Assembly: GCA_021776515.1 (NCBI GenBank)
Contig: JAJFFS010000002.1
Coordinates: 47,715-111,714 of the forward strand
DNA from: Robiginitomaculum sp.
GTDB lineage: Bacteria > Pseudomonadota > Alphaproteobacteria > Caulobacterales > Maricaulaceae
Length of the DNA stretch: 64,000 nucleotides
Direction: 5' to 3'
In this document: one piece after another, positions 1 to 9,811 of the stretch
Position numbering within the stretch: the stretch's first letter is position 1
How the letters are laid out: the number at the start of each line of letters is the position of its first letter
Notes under the pieces: generated by a model
Seen by the model: only the letters and a program-made list of their open reading frames with translations
Database searches by the model: none
Told to the model about the DNA's origin: nothing
Program-made: the position numbers and the translations under genes

Positions 1-1
1 G

Positions 2-54
2 TAAAATCAGATAAATTGCCCCTGTAGCAACACTAAAATCAGGCATATTGCCCC
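2..54. repeat. Two 21-nt imperfect direct repeats at the left edge
   Basis: Positions 2-22 and 34-54 match at 18 of 21 bases, and both end in ATTGCCCC or a close variant. The two copies start 32 bases apart. Closely spaced direct repeats of this kind are typical of the multiple terminal repeats of IS21-family elements, so this may be the end of an element lying left of the window. No transposase sequence is visible here, so that reading is only an inference. Confidence 0.3.
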
Positions 55-138
55 ATAGTGTCCCTCAAAAATTCAGGGTTGCCGGAAAGGCATATAGCCT
101 TATCCGGTACCCAGAGTGAATTTCAAAGGCCAGATAAA

Positions 139-160
139 CTCCGGGTCCAAAAGCCCGGAG
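139..160. other. Stable hairpin downstream of clpX
   Basis: A perfect 7-bp stem (CTCCGGG/CCCGGAG) with an 8-nt loop lies about 120 bases past the clpX stop codon. There is no clear T-run on either strand, so it is not a convincing Rho-independent terminator. It could be an mRNA 3'-end hairpin. A second weaker stem (TTGAC/GTCAA) lies at about 173-191. The rest of 1-277 shows no gene I can support. Confidence 0.3.
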
Positions 161-277
161 AGCCTGAAATAATTGACGATTTAACGGTCAATACAACCAC
201 TTATCCCCGCCCTGCTCAGACCAGTTATAATGGCTCAATTTGGATGATGTCATTGCCTCAAAGTCGGGCCGCTGAAT

Positions 278-1555
278 TTACGAAGCGACTTTGGTTTGTG
301 TCTTTTTCTTCTTGTCAGAATAGATCAACAAAGGCTGTGCGTCGCCCTCAACCACCTCGGCATTAACCACGACTTCTTCAACCCCGTCATGCCCCGGCAG
401 ATCAAACATCGTGTCGAGCAGTATGCCTTCCATGATGGAACGCAAACCGCGGGCACCAGTTTTGCGAGAAATTGCCTTGCGAGCCACAGCCATCAACGCA
501 TCTTCGGAGAAGGTCAGTTTAACTTCCTCCATATCAAAAAGGCGCTCATACTGTTTAATCAAGGCATTTTTTGGCTGGGTAAGAATGGTTACCAGGGCTT
601 CTTCATCGAGATTTTCAAGAGTAGCGATAACCGGCAAACGTCCGATAAACTCAGGGATCAGGCCGAAGCGCATCAAATCGTCTGGCTCCACGCCTTGCAG
701 GATGTCGCCCACTTCGCGGACATCTTCCTCTTGCACATCGGCCCCAAAGCCGATGGAGGAACCTTTGCCACGCTGACTGATGACTTTCTCAAGCCCGGAA
801 AATGCGCCGCCAACGATAAAGAGAATATCCGTGGTGTCGACTTGCAAAAACTCTTGCTGCGGGTGTTTACGCCCGCCCTGCGGTGGAACCGAGGCAACGG
901 TGCCTTCCATGATTTTCAAAAGCGCCTGTTGCACACCTTCGCCGGACACATCACGGGTGATTGAAGGGTTATCAGACTTGCGACTGATTTTATCAACTTC
1001 ATCAATATAAACGATGCCGCGCTGGGCCTTCTCGACATTATAGTCAGCCGACTGAAGAAGTTTCAGAATGATGTTTTCAACATCTTCGCCAACATAACCC
1101 GCTTCGGTCAAGGTTGTGGCATCAGCCATAGTGAAAGGCACATCCAGAATGCGCGCCAGTGTTTGCGCCAACAAAGTCTTGCCACAACCAGTAGGGCCGA
1201 TCAGCAGGATGTTGGACTTGGCAAGCTCAACTTCGGAGTTTTGCGCCGCATGGTTCAGCCGCTTGTAATGGTTATGCACAGCCACAGAAAGCACACGCTT
1301 GGCGTAGGCCTGTCCAATAACATAATCGTTCAGTACTTCGCAAATCTCGCGGGGCGTGGGTACACCATCGCTAGATTTGGTCAGCGTGCTTTTGGCCTCA
1401 TCCCGGATAATATCCATACACAATTCGACACATTCATCACAGATGAACACAGTCGGGCCAGCAATCAGCTTTCGAACTTCGTGCTGGCTCTTGCCGCAAA
1501 AAGAACAATACAGTGTGCTTTTTGAATCACCACTTTCTTCGCCAGATTTACTCAC
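278..1555 (-). CDS. clpX: ATP-dependent Clp protease ATP-binding subunit ClpX
   Basis: AAA+ unfoldase that recognises tagged or adaptor-delivered substrates and threads them into ClpP in the cytoplasm. The 425-residue length is normal. The N-terminal zinc-binding domain has Cys17, Cys20, Cys39 and Cys42. Walker A (GPTGCGKT) is at 120-127, and Walker B is in the segment ending YIDEVDKI, followed by the AAA+ small domain. The start is a GTG preceded by GGTGGAG. It lies downstream of clpP on the same strand with a 212-bp gap, the usual clpP-clpX order. In Caulobacter relatives ClpXP degrades CtrA with the help of PopA, and a PopA-like gene lies 6 kb away. Confidence 0.99.
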   Translation of the reverse strand: MSKSGEESGDSKSTLYCSFCGKSQHEVRKLIAGPTVFICDECVELCMDIIRDEAKSTLTKSSDGVPTPREICEVLNDYVIGQAYAKRVLSVAVHNHYKRLNHAAQNSEVELAKSNILLIGPTGCGKTLLAQTLARILDVPFTMADATTLTEAGYVGEDVENIILKLLQSADYNVEKAQRGIVYIDEVDKISRKSDNPSITRDVSGEGVQQALLKIMEGTVASVPPQGGRKHPQQEFLQVDTTDILFIVGGAFSGLEKVISQRGKGSSIGFGADVQEEDVREVGDILQGVEPDDLMRFGLIPEFIGRLPVIATLENLDEEALVTILTQPKNALIKQYERLFDMEEVKLTFSEDALMAVARKAISRKTGARGLRSIMEGILLDTMFDLPGHDGVEEVVVNAEVVEGDAQPLLIYSDKKKKTQTKVAS

Positions 1556-1767
1556 ACGTTACTCCACCGTTTTGTCAATTCGCACTGGCTAGCTATAACC
1601 AACGCGAAGACCATTGCATTGAATGATAGGCCAAGGCCAGCAACATTCAAACCCTAAATGCTAGTAATAAGAGCAAGCCTTCAAGATATGTTTAACAAGA
1701 GTGACATCAATGCTACACACTACACAAAGGGAAAACACCGCTCACCAGGGGAACTGGTCGCTATGTG

Positions 1768-2400
1768 TTACTCATCCTTGGCATCATCATCTGCTTCGCG
1801 GCGCTCATAAACCTGATCAATAAGGCCAAACTCCTTGGTTTCCTCAGCCGACATGAAGTGGTCACGATCCAGAGTTTCCTCAATTACATCATACGGTTGC
1901 CCGGTATGTTTAACGTAAATTTCGTTAAGCCGGCGCTTCACTTTGACGATATCTTCTGCATGGCGAACAATGTCAGATGCCTGCCCCTGATACCCGCCAG
2001 AAGGTTGGTGGACCATGACCCGTGCATTGGGTGTGGCAAAGCGCATACCTTTCTCCCCGGCTGTCAAAAGCAGGGACCCCATAGAAGCTGCCTGGCCAAT
2101 ACAGGCGGTGGAAACAGGTGATTTAATGTATTGCATGGTGTCATAAATCGCCAAACCTGAGGTGACTACACCGCCAGGCGAGTTAATGTACATCGAAATT
2201 TCCTTCTTCGGATTTTCCGATTCGAGGAACAAAAGCTGGGCAGTAATCAAGCTGGCCATGCCATCCTCCACCGGCCCGGTAAGGAAAATAATCCGTTCTT
2301 TGAGAAGACGGGAGAAAATGTCAAAGGCGCGTTCCCCCCGGCTGGTCTGCTCGACCACCATGGGAACCAAATTCATCATTACGTCTTGTGGGTCTCTCAT
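1768..2400 (-). CDS. clpP: ATP-dependent Clp protease proteolytic subunit ClpP
   Basis: Serine peptidase (family S14) that forms the tetradecameric proteolytic barrel used by ClpX and ClpA. It has 210 residues, the usual length. The catalytic triad is visible as Ser106 in GQAASMGS, His131 in VMVHQPSGG and Asp180 in DRDHF. The ATG is preceded by GGAAAG. The C-terminus ends in an acidic tail (EADDDAKDE). It is divergent from the MFS transporter gene across a 179-bp intergenic region that should hold its promoter. clpX follows on the same strand. Confidence 0.99.
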   Translation of the reverse strand: MRDPQDVMMNLVPMVVEQTSRGERAFDIFSRLLKERIIFLTGPVEDGMASLITAQLLFLESENPKKEISMYINSPGGVVTSGLAIYDTMQYIKSPVSTACIGQAASMGSLLLTAGEKGMRFATPNARVMVHQPSGGYQGQASDIVRHAEDIVKVKRRLNEIYVKHTGQPYDVIEETLDRDHFMSAEETKEFGLIDQVYERREADDDAKDE

Positions 2401-2579
2401 ATTTCTTTCCTTACAGGGCGGCGCGAATATGCCTGATTCGTGTTTCGATTTTCACATGAATATCAGCACAGGGTTAACGACATGCAAGCGTAACGACAGC
2501 AAAAGCATTTTTTTGCTCACAAGCGTGACAATATCCAACTGGCTCTATATTCCACAACACTTCCATTATGGCGTAAAAC

Positions 2580-3761
2580 ATGAACGATATATCACCATCA
2601 GGAGCTACCCCCCTTCCGGGCTGGCGCAGATCTGCGGCGGCGGCGATTTCGTGCATCAGCATTACCGGCATGTCGTTCGGGTTAGGCTTGCCCTTATTGG
2701 CGTTTAATCTGGAATTCATGACCGGGTCAGGCACCATCATTGCCTTAAATGCCCTGGTGGCCGCGCTTTCGACAGTTATTGCCGCACCGTTTGCGCCAGC
2801 CATTTTGGCCCGCGTGCCAACACGGCCCTTTATGATTTTTTGTCTGCTCTATACCGCGTTCAGTTTTGTGTCTTACAAACTGGTGCCATCAGTGCCCTTC
2901 TGGATGTTTATGCGCTTTACCTCCGGGCTTGCTATTTCCATACTTTTTGTCGCCAGTGAAACATGGATTATACAAATGGCACCCAAGAGCATACGCGGGC
3001 GCGTGCTGGGTCTCTATTCCATGTCATTAGGGGCCGGTTTTGGTCTTGGGGGGCTAATGATAGCTGTGCTGGGCGTGCGCGGCTGGGCACCGTTTATTGC
3101 TGGAAGCGCGGTTTGTCTTGTCGCAACGATCCCTCTGCTTTTACCCGGCCCTGGATTACATATCCCGGAAAAAACCCGCAGCGGACTTTTCCATTTCGTT
3201 GACAAGATTGCCAAAGCCCCCCGCCTGATGCTGGCCGCTTTAGCCTTTGGTGCCATTGAGACATCCGCCATGCATTTTTCCCCGATCTGGGCCTTTCGCA
3301 CCGGATTTGGAGAAACCCAGGCGCAGTTATTAGTGGCGGCCGGGGCGCTTGGGGTTATCCTGTTGCAGCTACCCATTAGCTGGTTTGGCGATTACATTAG
3401 TCGATACAAGTTGTTATTTGCCTGTGCACTTGCCGGTTTAATCGGCCCTGTTTTGATGTTCTTGGCAGGCCAGTCTCTCTCGCCCACAATTTATCTGGTG
3501 TTTTTCTTCTATGTCGGCCTGACAGAAGCTCTTTATGTTCTGGCCATGGCTGTTATCGGCGAAAAGTTTGATAATAAAGACTTGACTGGTGCCAATGCGG
3601 CATTGGTGACCATGTACGGGATTGGTTCGCTCAGCAGCCCTATTCTGGTAGGGCCACTCATGGACATTATCAATCCGGCCGGCGCGTTATTGGGACTTTT
3701 CATAATTGGCCTGATTTACCCACTGGCTGCATTGCTGCGCTCAATAACAAAGCGTGGTTGA
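2580..3761 (+). CDS. MFS transporter (YcaD-like)
   Basis: Inner-membrane permease of the major facilitator superfamily with 393 residues and about twelve hydrophobic segments across the whole length. The loop between helices 2 and 3 and the [12 protein letters not shown] segment after helix 5 are typical of the YcaD-like branch of drug or metabolite efflux MFS proteins. The substrate cannot be inferred. The gene is divergent from clpP. It ends 71 bp before rpmG on the same strand, so the two could be co-transcribed. Confidence 0.85.
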   Translation: MNDISPSGATPLPGWRRSAAAAISCISITGMSFGLGLPLLAFNLEFMTGSGTIIALNALVAALSTVIAAPFAPAILARVPTRPFMIFCLLYTAFSFVSYKLVPSVPFWMFMRFTSGLAISILFVASETWIIQMAPKSIRGRVLGLYSMSLGAGFGLGGLMIAVLGVRGWAPFIAGSAVCLVATIPLLLPGPGLHIPEKTRSGLFHFVDKIAKAPRLMLAALAFGAIETSAMHFSPIWAFRTGFGETQAQLLVAAGALGVILLQLPISWFGDYISRYKLLFACALAGLIGPVLMFLAGQSLSPTIYLVFFFYVGLTEALYVLAMAVIGEKFDNKDLTGANAALVTMYGIGSLSSPILVGPLMDIINPAGALLGLFIIGLIYPLAALLRSITKRG

Positions 3762-3832
3762 CAGAGAACACGCGAACAGTATGTTGCGCGGCTTGTGTCG
3801 GGGCAGTCCCGAAAAACAAAGGAATCACGGTG

Positions 3833-4000
3833 ATGGCCAAAGCGGCAACAATTAAAATCCGTCTCAACTCAACCGCGGACACAGGCTTCTTCTATGTCAC
3901 CAAGAAGAATTCTCGTACCCAGACTGAAAAGCTGGTACTACGCAAATATGACCCGGTTGTTCGCAAGCATGTTGATTTCAAAGAAGGCAAGATCAAGTAA
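3833..4000 (+). CDS. rpmG: 50S ribosomal protein L33
   Basis: Small basic protein of the large ribosomal subunit, 55 residues, starting [13 protein letters not shown] and containing [10 protein letters not shown] and the conserved KYDP segment. The frame stays open upstream, but the ATG at 3833 preceded by AAAGGA gives the family-standard N-terminus, so the longer version is rejected. This is the cysteine-free form lacking the CxxC pairs, which is expected to be zinc-independent. It is convergent with pleD, whose stop codon lies 36 bp away. Confidence 0.98.
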   Translation: MAKAATIKIRLNSTADTGFFYVTKKNSRTQTEKLVLRKYDPVVRKHVDFKEGKIK

Positions 4001-4036
4001 CTTTTTGCTGCTCTTGACCTCTTAATTACATTGCCA

Positions 4037-5437
4037 TTACCCTAGAGACTCTTGCAGTTGGCCCTTATTCATGCCTGCGCTTAGGACGCGGTTACGCCCC
4101 TTGCTCTTCGCATGATAAAGCGCCTTGTCGGCACGAATAAGCCCTGTTTCGTGGGTATCCCCCTTAAACAACTCTGTTACACCGGCACTAATAGTAATGG
4201 GAATGGTGCCATGCTCGCTGCCCAACTCAAAAGGTTCGAGCGCGACAGCCTCACGCAGTCGTTCGGCAGCTTGCATTGCAGCATTAATGTCTGAGCCCGG
4301 CATTACCACTACAAATTCCTCGCCGCCATAACGACATAAAATATCAATGGCACGCATATTCGCTTTTATGCGCGAGGCAACTTCCTGCAATACCTTATCG
4401 CCAGCATCATGCCCCCACCGGTCATTGACCAACTTAAAGTGATCCACATCTGCAATCAGAATTGACGCCGACTCCACACCACGCTCCAGACGTGTCAGTG
4501 CATCCTCTATCCTAGTTTGCATAAATCGACGATTGTGTAAGCCCGTAAGCTGATCGGTGACAGACATTTCAAAACTGGAATCAAGTGATTGACGCAAAGT
4601 GTCTGCATAATGCTTGCAACGCAATTGCGTATTTACCCGGGCTGTAAGTTCATTGGCATCAACAGGGCGCAACAGCACATCATTAACACCAATATCAAAT
4701 GCGCGTACAATTTGCTCACGATTATCCGGGTTAACCAGTGCCAAAATTGGGATTACCCGCCCCTTGTCGTTTGAGCGCATTCGAGCACACAAGCGCAAAC
4801 CATCAAAACCACGAGCGGCTAGATTTACCACCAAAAGGTCAAAGTTTTCCGCATCAAGGCGCTCTGAAGCCTCACGGGGATCAGTACACAAGGCCAGATG
4901 ATACCCCTCTCCTAACTTGTGAGCCAGACGTGCGCACTGGCGCTCGTCATCCTCAAGGATCAATATGTTTGCAGGCGTATCGGTGTCATCCAGACGCGGC
5001 ATGGTATCACTGATTGCACCAAGTGCACGCCCACTGGCTTCGCGCTGGCGTAATTCATCCATAACCATTTTCAAGCGCAATAATGAGCGTACTCGTGCAA
5101 ACAGCGCCACATCATCGATAGGCTTGGATAGAAAATCATCTGCACCGGCCTCAAGCCCCTTCACTTTATCTTCCTGATGATCCAGTGCCGTCACCATGAC
5201 AACAGGAATATGGCGGGTGCGTGGGTCATTCTTTAGGCGCGTACAAACTTCAAAACCATCCATTTGCGGCATCATCACATCCAGCAGGATCAGATCCGGA
5301 ACAAACTGGCGCGCAGATTCAATGGCATCCATGCCGTTATTTGCTGTAATAACATCATAATACTCGGCCTCAAGTTTGGCCTTTAACAGGCGCACATTGG
5401 GCTCGATATCATCGACAACAAGGATGCGTCCACTCAC
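4037..5437 (-). CDS. pleD: Diguanylate cyclase response regulator PleD
   Basis: Two receiver domains followed by a GGDEF diguanylate cyclase, 466 residues. It makes cyclic di-GMP on phosphorylation and in Caulobacter drives the swarmer-to-stalked transition. The phospho-acceptor is Asp53 in LLDVMMP, with acidic-pocket residues Asp9-Asp10. The second receiver (about residues 155-275) lacks the acidic signature and is an adaptor-type domain. The active site GGEEF is at 371-375. The inhibitory I-site RAID is at 362-365, exactly five residues upstream, so product feedback should be intact. It starts 5 bp after the divK stop, in one operon with it. Confidence 0.97.
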   Translation of the reverse strand: MSGRILVVDDIEPNVRLLKAKLEAEYYDVITANNGMDAIESARQFVPDLILLDVMMPQMDGFEVCTRLKNDPRTRHIPVVMVTALDHQEDKVKGLEAGADDFLSKPIDDVALFARVRSLLRLKMVMDELRQREASGRALGAISDTMPRLDDTDTPANILILEDDERQCARLAHKLGEGYHLALCTDPREASERLDAENFDLLVVNLAARGFDGLRLCARMRSNDKGRVIPILALVNPDNREQIVRAFDIGVNDVLLRPVDANELTARVNTQLRCKHYADTLRQSLDSSFEMSVTDQLTGLHNRRFMQTRIEDALTRLERGVESASILIADVDHFKLVNDRWGHDAGDKVLQEVASRIKANMRAIDILCRYGGEEFVVVMPGSDINAAMQAAERLREAVALEPFELGSEHGTIPITISAGVTELFKGDTHETGLIRADKALYHAKSKGRNRVLSAGMNKGQLQESLG

Positions 5438-5442
5438 TTACC

Positions 5443-5808
5443 TTACCCCAGATACTTGCGGATGGTTTCCAAAAACGAACTAACCGTAATCGGCTTGGAA
5501 ATATAGGCTTCGCACCCCCCCTCGCGGATACGTTCCTCATCGCCCTTCATGGCAAAGGCGGTAACCGCGATAACAGGAATAGAGGCCAGTTCCTCATCGG
5601 CTTTCAGCCATTTGGTGACTTCAAGGCCGGAAACCTCTGGCAACTGAATGTCCATAAGGATCAAATCTGGATGATGCTCGCGCGCAATATCCAGTGCTTT
5701 CAACCCTTCCTGGGTTTGAAGGGTTTCGTACCCATGAGCTTCAAGCAGGTCATGAAACAGTTTCATGTTCAGCTCGTTATCTTCAACGATTAAGACTTTT
5801 TTTGGCAT
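5443..5808 (-). CDS. divK: Single-domain response regulator DivK
   Basis: A stand-alone receiver domain of 121 residues starting [11 protein letters not shown], with Asp53 (LILMDIQLP), the acidic pair Glu9-Asp10, Thr in the VTAFAM segment and Lys in SKPI. In Caulobacter DivK is phosphorylated by DivJ and PleC and controls the CtrA pathway through DivL/CckA. The frame is open 15 codons further upstream, but the start at 5808 puts the phospho-acceptor at position 53 as in the Caulobacter protein. It is transcribed with pleD. Confidence 0.96.
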   Translation of the reverse strand: MPKKVLIVEDNELNMKLFHDLLEAHGYETLQTQEGLKALDIAREHHPDLILMDIQLPEVSGLEVTKWLKADEELASIPVIAVTAFAMKGDEERIREGGCEAYISKPITVSSFLETIRKYLG

Positions 5809-6024
5809 AGTTTCAAGCATGGCGCGTACGCCTACCACCCGTTCATCCAACACAATTTTTATTCTTGATTAGTGTTAAACCACAATAACCTTAAACAACT
5901 CTTGATTTGAAGATAAAAAACGCATTTAAACGAACATACCATGAACAGCAATCATTCTAATTGCCATGGTTTTTATGCTAGGTATGATTATTTATGGCCG
6001 TATTACACCTCAGTGGAACAAACA

Positions 6025-7299
6025 ATGCCTGATATCTGGTGCCGATCCTGTATGCAGGTTTCCTTTGCGCCCGGGCGGTGCACCCATTGTTCGGGTACAC
6101 GATTGCTTGATCACCCTGAGTCCTCAAAACTAAACATAGCCCATATTGATTGTGATGCTTTTTATGCCTCTATTGAAAAACGTGATGACCCTTCGCTGGC
6201 AACCATACCATTAATCATTGGTGGCAATGGCCGACGCGGTGTTGTGGCAACGGCGTGCTACATGGCCCGCGCCTTTGGCGTACATTCTGCCATGCCCATG
6301 TATAGAGCTAAAAAGCTATGCCCTGATGCGCGCATACTGCCCCCCAGCATGTCTAAATACAGCCATGAAGGAGAGCGGCTGCGCACCATGATGCGAAACC
6401 TGACCCCATTGGTTGAACCCCTGTCCATTGATGAAGCTTTTATGGACCTTACCGGCACGGCCCGTGTACATGGCGGACCACCAGTGCAAACCCTGATGCA
6501 GTTTCAAAATGATGTTGAGCAGGAGATAGGTATCACGGTATCAATCGGTTTGTCTTGCAACAAGTTTCTTGCCAAAACGGCTTCTGATCTGGATAAACCA
6601 CGGGGCTTTTCTATTCTGGCGCAGGACGAGGCATTAATGTTTCTGGCGGACAGACCTGTGCAATTTATATACGGGGTAGGCCCTGCCTTTACTCGCAAGC
6701 TGGCGGCGGCGGGCATCACCAAAATCAAACAAATTCAAAACTTACCAATAGAAACAATGACAAATCGTTTTGGTGAACAGGGGTGGCGCCTGGCGCATCT
6801 GGCACGCGGCCTGGACACACGCAAAGTATCACCTGAGCAAAACCGCAAATCCATTTCTTCGGAAACTACATTTTCTGATAACATATCAAACCTTGCCGCA
6901 CTGGAAAAGCAACTCTGGCAACAATGTGAAAAGGCATCACGTCAGGCAAAAGCCAAAGATTTGGCTGGTGGTACAGCGGTTCTAAAACTTAAAGATGAGC
7001 ACCATCAGACCATTTCCCGTCAAAAGCCTCTTGATCCACCAAGTAATCTTGCTGATGTGCTGTTTCGCACGTTACAGCCCAGTCTGGCCAAAGAAACCAC
7101 GGGTCGCTTTTTTCGACTGATCGGTGCCGGATTTACCAATCTTGTCCCGAATTTGGAAGGTGATGAATGGCGCGATTTATTGGATAGTGAGGCACCGCGG
7201 CGCGCCCGTGCCGAGCGAGCCATGGATAATGCCCGTGCCCGTTTTGGCGTGGATGCAGTACAAAAGGGACGGGCTATCGGATCAATCAAACCAGATTAG
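6025..7299 (+). CDS. dinB: DNA polymerase IV (Y-family) with N-terminal zinc-finger segment
   Basis: Error-prone translesion polymerase, about 424 residues from the chosen start. The N-terminal 30 residues hold two Cys-x2-Cys pairs (CRSC and CTHC), a feature of one alphaproteobacterial DinB class. The polymerase follows, with HIDCDAFYASIEKRDDP (first metal-binding Asp), SIDEAFMDL (second catalytic Asp-Glu) and helix-hairpin-helix YGVGPAFTRKLAAAGI. The little-finger domain is at the C-terminus. The frame is open back to 5941, but family members start right before the zinc finger. It is divergent from divK and convergent with the PopA-like gene. Confidence 0.93.
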   Translation: MPDIWCRSCMQVSFAPGRCTHCSGTRLLDHPESSKLNIAHIDCDAFYASIEKRDDPSLATIPLIIGGNGRRGVVATACYMARAFGVHSAMPMYRAKKLCPDARILPPSMSKYSHEGERLRTMMRNLTPLVEPLSIDEAFMDLTGTARVHGGPPVQTLMQFQNDVEQEIGITVSIGLSCNKFLAKTASDLDKPRGFSILAQDEALMFLADRPVQFIYGVGPAFTRKLAAAGITKIKQIQNLPIETMTNRFGEQGWRLAHLARGLDTRKVSPEQNRKSISSETTFSDNISNLAALEKQLWQQCEKASRQAKAKDLAGGTAVLKLKDEHHQTISRQKPLDPPSNLADVLFRTLQPSLAKETTGRFFRLIGAGFTNLVPNLEGDEWRDLLDSEAPRRARAERAMDNARARFGVDAVQKGRAIGSIKPD

Positions 7300-7309
7300 G
7301 GGCAGGGCT

Positions 7310-8620
7310 TTATTTGTCTTTCAACGCCCGTTCCAACAAGCCTTCGCTCGATTCGCGCGCACGTAATTCAACAACCCGCGTTTCCATTTCCAGTTGAAAC
7401 GGGCGGTCCTCATTACCACTTTCAAAAGCCGTGCAATCAACAACACCTTCAATCCGGTTTATGGCAGTTTTCGCCTCCACCTCAGCGGTACCCGGCATGA
7501 CAATCACAAATGCACCGGAACCAAAGCGCGAAGCCATATCTTCCGCCCGCACAAGATGGCGCAACATACCGCCAAGCTGCCGCCGGGCCGACTGGCGATA
7601 AATTGCCTCAATATCTGGCGGTGAACCTGCCCGCAGAACGGCAAGTGAAAGCGGGCGATTTATTTCGCGGGCACGGCGGGTCATCCGGGCAAGGTGGCTG
7701 GCAAAAAAAGCGGGGTTAAACAGTCCAGTATCTTTCTCTACGACACTATCGGTACGTACTCCTTCAAAAAGCACCTTGGTGTGCTCGTGGCGTTGCCGCT
7801 CGCGGGCCAGCCCCAGCACTCTTTGTCGAGCATCACCCTCATCCACACTGGCGTCCAGAAGATCACTGGCACCACGGGCAAAAGCTTCGTCAATATCGGC
7901 AAAGGTCTTTGAATTTACCAATAATATTGCAGGTACATGGAATAAACGCGTATTGCGACGCATGGCTGCTACAATGGTAAATGCCGGTTCATTTTCTACC
8001 AACGCGTTTAAAATAATGGCGTCAAAGCGACTATCATGAAGATAATCAAAGGCTGTGAAAGATGTCATGGCCGCTGTCACCTCAGCCCCGGTTTGTTCCA
8101 ATGCGTTTTTCAAGGCAATGAATTGCGGAGCAGCAGCGCCAACAAAAAGAATGGATAAATTTTCTTCTTTTTTTGCACCAAGACCAAAGCTTTTAACTGA
8201 CTTGCTTAGCGCCATTAATGTCTTGCGACGTTGCACAGCCTCTTCTTCCATCAAGGCTACACGTAATGCAGATTGCAAACGCGCCTCTAACTGCGCAGGG
8301 TGAACCGGAGGTCGCAAAAGGCTGGCAAACAACTCCTCGCCGCTGGCATTTTCTTTTTGCTTGGCCACGGCCAAGACAGGCAAGGGCCGAGGTGTGGCTG
8401 TTTCTTTAAGACGACGTGCCAGCTCTGCTGTTTCATCAAAGTTTCGCCCCACAGCATCGATCAACACACCTTCCACTGTAAAGTCTGCGGCGGCGACAAC
8501 AGCTTCATCATCCGTTTTGGCAAAAATAGTTTTTAATCCTGCATTATCCAGCCGGGCCGCTGTTTCAGCGACAACACCCTCTCCATTAGAGACAATAAGA
8601 ATTCGTGCCGTAAAATCCAT
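7310..8620 (-). CDS. PopA-like protein: two degenerate receivers plus inactive GGDEF with intact I-site
   Basis: 436 residues with the same domain order as PleD (REC-REC-GGDEF) but with a decayed catalytic site. The GGDEF position reads GSGAF at 367-371, so cyclase activity is unlikely. The c-di-GMP binding I-site RAED is intact at 358-361, exactly five residues upstream. Receiver 1 keeps an Asp at the acceptor strand (VLIDAVG) but lacks the acidic pocket. Receiver 2 has Asn at that position (IILNALV). This is the layout of Caulobacter PopA, a c-di-GMP effector that recruits CtrA to ClpXP at the cell pole. Orthology is inferred from architecture only. It is convergent with dinB. Confidence 0.75.
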   Translation of the reverse strand: MDFTARILIVSNGEGVVAETAARLDNAGLKTIFAKTDDEAVVAAADFTVEGVLIDAVGRNFDETAELARRLKETATPRPLPVLAVAKQKENASGEELFASLLRPPVHPAQLEARLQSALRVALMEEEAVQRRKTLMALSKSVKSFGLGAKKEENLSILFVGAAAPQFIALKNALEQTGAEVTAAMTSFTAFDYLHDSRFDAIILNALVENEPAFTIVAAMRRNTRLFHVPAILLVNSKTFADIDEAFARGASDLLDASVDEGDARQRVLGLARERQRHEHTKVLFEGVRTDSVVEKDTGLFNPAFFASHLARMTRRAREINRPLSLAVLRAGSPPDIEAIYRQSARRQLGGMLRHLVRAEDMASRFGSGAFVIVMPGTAEVEAKTAINRIEGVVDCTAFESGNEDRPFQLEMETRVVELRARESSEGLLERALKDK

Positions 8621-8695
8621 TCGTTAAGCTACAATCCCCTGCGATTCGCTGAATGAACATACCGGCATAAACGAACCAGAAGAAAGGGAAAAGGT

Positions 8696-9811
8696 ATGAG
8701 AAATAACACAAGATCATCTGGGCCCCTTACCGGGCTGAGAATTCTTGAGTTTGCCGGCCTTGGCCCGGCACCCTTTTGCGCCATGTTACTAAACGATCTT
8801 GGCGCAGATGTTGTACGAATTGATCGCCCCGGCACCCCCGATGGTGGACCAAACGATATTACTTCCCGAGGGCGTCGATCCATCACCCTTGACCTGAAAT
8901 CAGCACAAGATCAGAAAACCGCCCTCGCCCTGTCCGGCAAAGCCGATGCCTTGCTGGAGGGGTTTCGCCCGGACGTCATGGAAAAACTGGGCCTTGGTCC
9001 TGATACACTCCTGGCGGCTAACCCGCGTCTTGTTTACGGACGCATGACGGGATGGGGACAGGACGGGCCGCTGGCGCAAGCCGCTGGCCATGACCTGAAC
9101 TATATCGCCATTACCGGCGCACTTGGGGCCATGGGCAAGGCAGACCAGCCCCCTGCCCCGCCGCTTAATCTGGTGGGCGATTATGGTGGTGGCGCTCTTT
9201 ATCTGGCCTTTGGCATTATGGCGGCCTTGCACCATGCGCAAAAAACCGGCGAGGGGCAGGTGGTGGATTGCGCCATAGTTGACGGGGTGATGAGTATGAT
9301 GGCCCCCATTCACTGGCTGCGCCAAAGCGGAAACTGGAATGCACAGGCCCGTCAAGCCAACTTACTGGACGGCGGTGCCTTCTTTTATGCCAGTTACGCC
9401 TGTGCTGATGGCACGTTTTTCTCTATCGGCGCTATTGAACCGCAATTCTATGCCATCTTACGCGAAAAACTGAACCTGGCTGGTAAGGAGTGGGACAACC
9501 CTTATGATGCAGAACGCTGGCCGGTTTTACGTGAAAAACTGGCTGCAATTTTCATCCAGCACCCCCGTCAGTACTGGCAGGATTTGCTGGAAGGCACAGA
9601 TGCGTGCGCTGCCGGGGTTATGGATATGGTCGAGGCAGCAGAGCACCCCCATAACAAGGCCCGGAAAAACCTGATAGATATTGATGGCGTGCTTCAGCCC
9701 GCCCCTGCGCCGCGTTTTTCCAAAACCCCGGGTGCCATCGCTGGCCCACCACCAAAACCCGGCGCAGATACGGATGATGTGTTAAAGGACTGGGGCATCA
9801 ATGAGGCCTAG
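8696..9811 (+). CDS. CaiB/BaiF-family CoA-transferase, alpha-methylacyl-CoA racemase type
   Basis: 371-residue class III CoA-transferase fold protein. The opening GLRILEFAGLGPAPFCAMLLNDLGADV and DGGPNDITSRGRRSI match the racemase branch, which epimerises 2-methylacyl-CoA thioesters during branched-chain lipid degradation. The expected catalytic His is in AGHDLNY and the Asp in LVGDYGGGA, the pair used by AMACR/MCR. The start ATG follows a purine-rich AGAAAGGGAAAAGG. It overlaps the convergent methyltransferase gene by 4 bases. The exact substrate is not known. Confidence 0.88.
   Translation: MRNNTRSSGPLTGLRILEFAGLGPAPFCAMLLNDLGADVVRIDRPGTPDGGPNDITSRGRRSITLDLKSAQDQKTALALSGKADALLEGFRPDVMEKLGLGPDTLLAANPRLVYGRMTGWGQDGPLAQAAGHDLNYIAITGALGAMGKADQPPAPPLNLVGDYGGGALYLAFGIMAALHHAQKTGEGQVVDCAIVDGVMSMMAPIHWLRQSGNWNAQARQANLLDGGAFFYASYACADGTFFSIGAIEPQFYAILREKLNLAGKEWDNPYDAERWPVLREKLAAIFIQHPRQYWQDLLEGTDACAAGVMDMVEAAEHPHNKARKNLIDIDGVLQPAPAPRFSKTPGAIAGPPPKPGADTDDVLKDWGINEA

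Noticed and set aside
58..366. A 102-codon rightward frame at the left edge
   Set aside because: It overlaps the 3' end of clpX antisense, has no recognisable domain and no good ribosome binding site.
296..964. A 222-codon frame antisense to clpX
   Set aside because: It lies wholly opposite a highly conserved gene, and its protein has low-complexity shadow composition.
4037..8620. Two active diguanylate cyclases in this region
   Set aside because: Only PleD has GGEEF. The second protein has GSGAF and should be catalytically inactive.
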